Shown here piece after piece: positions 59,738 through 64,000 of a DNA stretch of 64,000 nt (its first letter is position 1; the number at the start of each line of letters is the position of its first letter). Source of the stretch: Actinomycetes bacterium. Lineage in GTDB: Bacteria > Actinomycetota > Acidimicrobiia > Acidimicrobiales > Palsa-688. Location: contig JAKBAM010000002.1 of the NCBI GenBank assembly GCA_021809105.1, positions 62,001 through 126,000 of the forward strand, read 5' to 3'. The position numbers and the translations under genes are program-made. The notes below the pieces were generated by a model that saw only the letters and a program-made list of their open reading frames with translations, had not been told where the DNA came from and searched no databases.

Positions 59738-61191
59738 AGTGCTATGCCGACGCCTTTGACCCGGAGGAACTCCTCTAGACCGAGGCGACCGCCCTCTTTG
59801 CCGACCCCGCTGAGCCCGATGCCGCCGTAGGGCCTGTTGACCATGAGGTTGGGTGCACCGTTGACCAGGACCTCGCCGGTGACAAGTTCTTCGCTCACCC
59901 GGAGGGCCCGGCGCAGGTCAGCGGTCTGGAGGTACCCGGAGAGCCCGTAGCGGCTGTTGTTGGCGATATCGATAGCATCGTTCTCGTCGTCGAATGGGGT
60001 GATCGCCAGTACCGGGCCGAACACCTCGCTTTGGGCGAGCTCGGAGTCGGGATCGACGTCCGCGAAGACGGTGGGAGCGATGTAGAAGCCGTCCGACAGC
60101 CCACCGCCCAACCGGTGGCCACCGGTGACGAGGCGAGCACCGTCCGATTTGGCTCGCTCCACCATCCCGAGGATGCGCTCGAGGGCCGCCTCGCTGATGA
60201 CCGGGCCAGCCACGACGCCGGGCTCGAACGGATCCCCGATCGTGAACGCTTCGGCCGCCGCCCTGACCCGGGCGATCACGTCGTCGTAGATGCTGCGTTG
60301 TACCAGCATCCGGGTCCCGAAGTTGCAGCTTTGGCCTGCCATGACTGCGCAAGACAGCGCCGTCCCCTGGGCGACGGCCCGGTCGAGATCGGCGTCCTCG
60401 AAGATGATGTTGGCCGATTTCCCGCCGAGTTCGAGCACGACGGGTTTCATCGTCTCGGCGCAGGACTGCAGGATTTTCCTCGCCGTGGTCATCCCGCCGG
60501 TGAAGGAGACCTTCTTGACCAGGTCGTGGCTGACGAGGGATTCACCGGCTGCTGCTGAACCCGGCACCATGTTGATGACGCCCGGGGGGAAACCGGCTTC
60601 GGCGACTAGATCCATGTATCTCTCACCGGTGAACGGGGTCAGCTCGGACGGCTTCACCACGACGGTATTGCCTGCGGCGACGATCGCCGGGAGCTTCATT
60701 GCCAGCGACAGCAGGGGAGCGTTCCAAGTGATAACTGCCCCAATGACTCCGTACGGCTGTGCCAGGGTGTAGCTGAACGCGCCGCCATCAGCCAACGAAC
60801 CAACGACGTCACTGGACAGCTTGTCGCACCAGCCGGCGTAGTAGCGCGTCCACTCGGCGGCGATGGAGGCCATCACACCTGTCGTTGGTATTCCGTTGTC
60901 CAGCGTCCCGAGCCGACCGAACTCCGCGCCGTTGGCCTCGAGCAGGTCAGCGAGGCGAAGGAGCGCCTGGCGGCGGAGTGCCGGACGGCTCTGGCGCCAC
61001 GCCTGGAAGGCCTCATGCGCGCTTTTCGCCGCGGCGTCGACCTCTGCGGGGCCGGCCAGGGGGATAGTGCCATCGACCTTCCCGGTGCACGGATTGACGT
61101 GGCCGTGTTGCCCCCCGGATCCCTTGTCCCGGCGCTCGTCGCCGATCCTCAGCGTGACACTTGGGGGTGTACGGTCGATCGCTTCAGTCAT
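59734..61191 (-). CDS. Aldehyde dehydrogenase family protein
   Basis: A 485-residue NAD(P)-dependent aldehyde dehydrogenase. ITWNAPLL near residue 150, KPSELTPFTGER near 175, VSFTGGMTTARKI near 230, the catalytic Glu in VLELGGKSANI near 255 and the catalytic Cys in GQSCNFGTR near 288 are all visible, as is the C-terminal MVNRPYGGIGLSGVGKEGG. GGAGGGAAC precedes ATG 61191. It oxidises an aldehyde to the acid and is the first gene of the operon with SDR and molybdopterin subunit. It is divergent from the luciferase-like gene. Confidence 0.92.
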   Translation of the reverse strand: MTEAIDRTPPSVTLRIGDERRDKGSGGQHGHVNPCTGKVDGTIPLAGPAEVDAAAKSAHEAFQAWRQSRPALRRQALLRLADLLEANGAEFGRLGTLDNGIPTTGVMASIAAEWTRYYAGWCDKLSSDVVGSLADGGAFSYTLAQPYGVIGAVITWNAPLLSLAMKLPAIVAAGNTVVVKPSELTPFTGERYMDLVAEAGFPPGVINMVPGSAAAGESLVSHDLVKKVSFTGGMTTARKILQSCAETMKPVVLELGGKSANIIFEDADLDRAVAQGTALSCAVMAGQSCNFGTRMLVQRSIYDDVIARVRAAAEAFTIGDPFEPGVVAGPVISEAALERILGMVERAKSDGARLVTGGHRLGGGLSDGFYIAPTVFADVDPDSELAQSEVFGPVLAITPFDDENDAIDIANNSRYGLSGYLQTADLRRALRVSEELVTGEVLVNGAPNLMVNRPYGGIGLSGVGKEGGRLGLEEFLRVKGVGIAL

Positions 61192-61250
61192 GTTCCCTCC
61201 GTCTTCACCGTCGACACCTACCCCGCCGTGCCGAAGGAGTCGGTCAACTA

Positions 61251-61266
61251 TTATACGGCCGTACAA
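61251..61266. promoter_or_regulatory. Palindrome TACGGCCGTA in the ALDH/LLM divergent promoter
   Basis: The perfect 10-base palindrome at 61254-61263 extends to TTaTACGGCCGTAcAA over 61251-61266 with one mismatched pair. It lies in the 132 bases between the divergent aldehyde dehydrogenase (61191) and luciferase-like gene (61324). It has the same TACG-NN-CGTA form as the site at 10406-10415, suggesting a common regulator (inference). Confidence 0.42.
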
Positions 61267-61323
61267 GCTAGCGGCGGTGGGCCATCCAGTCAAGGGCAGT
61301 GGCTCCCGCCAGGGAGGACAGCG

Positions 61324-62238
61324 GTGCGAATAGGCTTGACTGCCAAGGGGACCACGGTCGAGGAGGTCGTCGAGCAAGCCGCCCGAGCCGAACGAGACGG
61401 CTTCACCAGCCTGTGGTTCGGCCATCTCATGTTCGGCGACCCGCTTGTCGCTATGGCTATTGCCGGGCGCGCGACCTCGTGCATCGAGTTGGGCACGTCG
61501 GTGCTTCAGACGTATCCCTGCCATCCACTCCTCCAAGCGAACCGGGCGTCTGCTGTCGCTTCGGCTATCGGGCGCGCGGGCCTGACGGTGGGTGTCGGCC
61601 CTTCCCATCAACACATCGTCGAACGGGTTTATGGCCTATCCTACGATCGCCCTGGTCGGAACACCGAGGCGTACGTCCGGATCCTGAGCGCGCTCCTGCG
61701 GGGTGAGCCGGTGGAAGAGGAGGGGGAGGATTGGAGCGCCCGAAGTGCCAATCGGCTGGTACCCCCACCTCATCCGGTTCAAGTGCTGGTCGCGGCCCTC
61801 TCACCACGCCTCCTGCGTGTGGCAAGCGAGTACGCCGAGGGCACGATCCTCTGGATGGCTACCGCAGCGGCCATCGAATCTCGGGTGGCACCAGTCATCC
61901 ACGCGGCGGCGTCAGCGGCCGGGCGCAAGCCCCCCCGCATCGTCGCCGGCCTGCCAGTGGCAGTGCACGACGACCGCGGGGCGGCACGAGCAGCGGCCAG
62001 CAACTCGGTTGGACCGATCGATGAGGTGCCCAACTACCGGCGCATCCTGAGCGCAGGCGGCAACAAGAGCGCGGCAGAAGCCGCAATAGTGGGCAGCGCT
62101 AGCTCGGTCCGTGGCCAGCTGCAGGCTCTGCTCGACGCGGGGGCGACCGACATTTGGGCTGGGATCTTTCCGGTTGGCGACGACCCGCTTGCGTCGGTGC
62201 GCCGGACCTACGAGGTCTTGGGGGAGCTGGTCGGATAA
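61324..62238 (+). CDS. LLM-class luciferase-like flavin or F420-dependent oxidoreductase
   Basis: A 304-residue TIM-barrel oxidoreductase. RAERDGFTSLWFGHL near 22, CIELGTSVLQTYPCHPLLQANRA near 55, LTVGVGPSHQHIVERVYGLSYDRPGRNTEAYVRIL near 85-120 and the PVQVLVAALSPRLLRVASEYAEG block resemble the F420-dependent group more than bacterial luciferase. Start GTG 61324 has GGGAGGACAGCG before it. The cofactor (F420 or FMN) is not decided by sequence alone. A hydride transfer or monooxygenase step is expected, alongside the divergent ALDH operon. Confidence 0.86.
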   Translation: MRIGLTAKGTTVEEVVEQAARAERDGFTSLWFGHLMFGDPLVAMAIAGRATSCIELGTSVLQTYPCHPLLQANRASAVASAIGRAGLTVGVGPSHQHIVERVYGLSYDRPGRNTEAYVRILSALLRGEPVEEEGEDWSARSANRLVPPPHPVQVLVAALSPRLLRVASEYAEGTILWMATAAAIESRVAPVIHAAASAAGRKPPRIVAGLPVAVHDDRGAARAAASNSVGPIDEVPNYRRILSAGGNKSAAEAAIVGSASSVRGQLQALLDAGATDIWAGIFPVGDDPLASVRRTYEVLGELVG

Positions 62239-62282
62239 TCGGGATCCGGCGAGCCCCTCGCCGGGGCTAGAAGGCGGCGAGG

Positions 62283-63668
62283 TTAGAAGCCGGCGGGCAA
62301 GCTTGACCTGGCCTCGGCAACAAGGAGCTCGACGTCCCGAGCGAGCAAGACGCCGGCGTCGAACGCCGATCGAGCGGCCTGCTCGAAGGCCTCGAGGTAC
62401 GTGGCGCTGTCACCGTAGCGGGCGCGCAATCGCTCGGGGGAGAGGGGCCGGTAGGTGCCTCCGAGCCGGCTCTGCGGGTCCGAGTCGACCGGCAGGGAGC
62501 TGTTGCATGCCACAGGACTCTCCACCTGCGGTAGCCGTATACCTCCGATGGCCAATCCGTCCTCATCGCGCATTATCCGAGGGGGGTCGCCGCTGAAGAC
62601 GATACGCGGCTGCACCGGGGGTGGAGGGCCACCGGCAGCCCAGTGGCGCATGTGGTGCAGGGCCGCCTCGAACACCGGGCGGGTCGAAACCCGGTTCATC
62701 CCCTCAGGCACCGGCAGAGCGAAGCCGAAGTCGCGTTCCACCACCTGCGACAGCGTCCGCATGACTTGGGCCGAGCTATGAGCGGTGCCGGCAAGCTCCC
62801 ACCAGCGGAAACGATCGGTGTCGGGCTGTCGGACACGATGACAGGGCACGGCCTCCAGCTCCGAGTTCAAGATCATCACGGGGACGTCGGCATCATCGCG
62901 CAACAGGTGTGACCCCCGTTCGGTCAGGCTTCGGAACGCCTCGGGATCGGCGACGTCGAATACGGCGTCGCCCACCTCGAGGGGCGAGCCCGTCCCGAAG
63001 TAGACGGTGAGAAGGAAACCGTCGATTACTCCGCTCAGGGGCTGGACGGCGTTGACGTATGTGGCCAGACGTGCGGCTGACTGTGAACCTCCGCTGGCGA
63101 TTACGTGGCGCACCGCCGCGCCACCCATCGGATCGACGCCATCAGCCCTGCGCCGGGGTCCGACAGCCTGCGACACCTGGGAGAATATGTCGTAGGAGAA
63201 GTCGTCGCTGGGAAGTGACAGCGACCCGTAGCGATCTACATCCCAGGCCACCAAACCCATCGGCGAGCGGCCTTGGCCGTGCACCCCCACCCGTTGGGCG
63301 GTAACCCCGACTACGGCGTATCCGTCACGGAGCAACCCGGCGCAGTCAACGACTCCGAAGGCGTCGAACCCGCCGGAGACGTTGTTCCAAAGCAAAAGCA
63401 CGGTCCCGTTGAAGTTCGCGGGCTCGGTCGGGCGGATTACCACCATCCTCGTCCTGAAGGGCGAAGTGCCGGTCGGGCACACCTTCCAGCGTCCGTCCGT
63501 GGACAGGGAGTGGCCCGCTGCAAGTCCGTAGCGGGTGGCGACGCCCTCCATGAAAAACTCGTCCGCTCGGTAGCCGGCACGCTCGAAGTCCAGGATCGGC
63601 AGGCCAAATGCCCAGCCATGAGATCCCCCGGTTACAGGACCGTGCACCATCGTCGCCTCGGCGCTCAT
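62283..63668 (-). CDS. Large alpha/beta hydrolase domain protein (PF20091-like), intact
   Basis: A 461-residue protein of the same broad family as 10557-11930 but more distant. Visible are FNGTVLLLWNNVSGG near 100 (the strand before the core), the nucleophile elbow ASGGSQSAARL near 195 (GGSQSA, GxSxxx form), the His in LAGTAHSSAQ near 280 and the C-terminal LRARYGDSATYLEAFEQAARSAFDAGVL helix. The start is ATG 63668 or an internal Met. It is intact, unlike two of the other family members here. Substrate unknown. Confidence 0.78.
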   Translation of the reverse strand: MSAEATMVHGPVTGGSHGWAFGLPILDFERAGYRADEFFMEGVATRYGLAAGHSLSTDGRWKVCPTGTSPFRTRMVVIRPTEPANFNGTVLLLWNNVSGGFDAFGVVDCAGLLRDGYAVVGVTAQRVGVHGQGRSPMGLVAWDVDRYGSLSLPSDDFSYDIFSQVSQAVGPRRRADGVDPMGGAAVRHVIASGGSQSAARLATYVNAVQPLSGVIDGFLLTVYFGTGSPLEVGDAVFDVADPEAFRSLTERGSHLLRDDADVPVMILNSELEAVPCHRVRQPDTDRFRWWELAGTAHSSAQVMRTLSQVVERDFGFALPVPEGMNRVSTRPVFEAALHHMRHWAAGGPPPPVQPRIVFSGDPPRIMRDEDGLAIGGIRLPQVESPVACNSSLPVDSDPQSRLGGTYRPLSPERLRARYGDSATYLEAFEQAARSAFDAGVLLARDVELLVAEARSSLPAGF

Positions 63669-63688
63669 AGTGACTGGGCGCTCGGTGC

Positions 63689-64000
63689 CTACGTGGACCT
63701 AGTCGAAGTGGCCCGCTTGACGCTGCTAGTGCGCCTTGTCGCCTTCTGCCCCGATCGCGACGGATTGACCTCGATCCGCTCGAGATAGCCCTCAACGAGA
63801 TCGATCACGTCGGCACGTCCCTTGACCACCCCGAGGTCGGCGTCCATGAGGAGGAGCTTCGGCAGGCCAGTGAGAAGGACCAGCAGCGCGTCGATCGATA
63901 CGACCGAGCCCTCGAACCGGTAGGTTCTCGGGACCTTGGCGAGGGCCTCCCTCTCGGCCCGGTGAAGCCGCTCGGTAACTGCGGCTATCTCGGTGCGGAT
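63689..64000 (-). CDS. C-terminal end of an unidentified protein (cut by window edge)
   Basis: Reading leftward from base 64000, 103 codons stay open to a TAG at 63689-63691, rich in charged residues: ERLHRAEREALAKVPRTY, then SIDALLVLLTGLPKLLLMD and VVKGRADVIDLVEGYLERI, ending in a Lys/Arg/Ser/Thr tail. No start lies inside the window, so only the C-terminal part is visible. The family is not recognised. The ordered heptad-like leucines suggest a helical C-terminus. The frame may simply be the end of an unknown gene upstream of the hydrolase on the same strand. Confidence 0.5.
   Translation of the reverse strand: MRTEIAAVTERLHRAEREALAKVPRTYRFEGSVVSIDALLVLLTGLPKLLLMDADLGVVKGRADVIDLVEGYLERIEVNPSRSGQKATRRTSSVKRATSTRST

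Noticed and set aside
1-64000. tRNA, rRNA, CRISPR arrays, insertion sequences
   Set aside because: No T-loop-like GGTTCRA-containing cloverleaf, no repeat-spacer array and no transposase motif was noticed while reading; a covariance-model scan would be decisive.

Overview
The window is a gene-dense, GC-rich stretch of a bacterial chromosome with frequent GTG and TTG starts, many four-base ATGA/GTGA gene overlaps and a very high load of CoA-linked and ester-cleaving enzymes. Together with an F420-type luciferase-like oxidoreductase, APH-type phosphotransferase, fused acyl-CoA dehydrogenase and LIV transporters of the 'LSTGT' type, this points to an actinobacterium, possibly a soil Acidimicrobiia-like or mycobacterium-like lineage; the phylum is an inference from gene content, not from a marker gene. 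No rRNA, tRNA or CRISPR array was seen.

Layout. 1-4463: a tightly overlapping plus-strand operon (sugar isomerase-like protein, MarR regulator, SDR, enoyl-CoA hydratase, NTF2-like protein, APH-type kinase). 4471-10317: a tannase/feruloyl-esterase family gene, a divergent HSL-type esterase, a cytochrome P450 and an acyl-CoA synthetase. 10557-13381: a large alpha/beta hydrolase (the family I know as PF20091) followed by an amidase. 13463-17851: a zone of decay with a CocE hydrolase stump, a core-deleted copy of the same large hydrolase and a core-deleted SDR, interrupted by an intact GH43 glycosidase and a TetR regulator. 17865-23916: sugar isomerase-like protein, Gfo/Idh/MocA oxidoreductase, VOC protein, epimerase, NTF2-like protein and a two-lobed acyl-CoA dehydrogenase. 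24085-25148: remnants of a branched-chain-type ABC cassette. 25145-31939: CocE hydrolase, HSL esterase, quinone reductase and GH2 glycosidase. 32075-37202: a minus-strand operon, acyl-CoA synthetase, enoyl-CoA hydratase, core-deleted large hydrolase, amidase, alpha/beta hydrolase. It is a second copy of the 8650-13381 module. 37323-39074: GH3. 39378-46500: an unusual transport operon (solute-binding lipoprotein, MFS-LivF fusion, LivH-LivM-LivG fusion, SDR) followed by a TetR gene. 47395-53549: CocE hydrolase, esterase, HSL esterase and GH3, with a duplication footprint. 53801-56607: PanD, a second solute-binding lipoprotein, NTF2-like protein and thioesterase. 56604-62238: an aldehyde dehydrogenase, SDR and orphan molybdopterin subunit operon divergent from a luciferase-like oxidoreductase. 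62283-64000: another large alpha/beta hydrolase and the end of an unidentified gene.

How it may work together (inference). Glycosidases (GH2, GH3 x2, GH43), sugar oxidoreductase/isomerase genes, tannase, CocE and HSL esterases could strip sugars and acyl groups from plant-derived or aromatic esters and glycosides. The released acids could be imported by the LIV-type transporter, activated by the two acyl-CoA synthetases and degraded by crotonases, acyl-CoA dehydrogenase and SDRs; P450, molybdo-hydroxylase subunit, ALDH and LLM enzymes would add redox steps.

The most unusual items are the MFS-LivF plus LivH-M-G fusion transporter operon, the duplicated synthetase-hydrolase-amidase module whose second hydrolase has lost its whole catalytic core in frame, and the repeated loss of gene middles at several loci.
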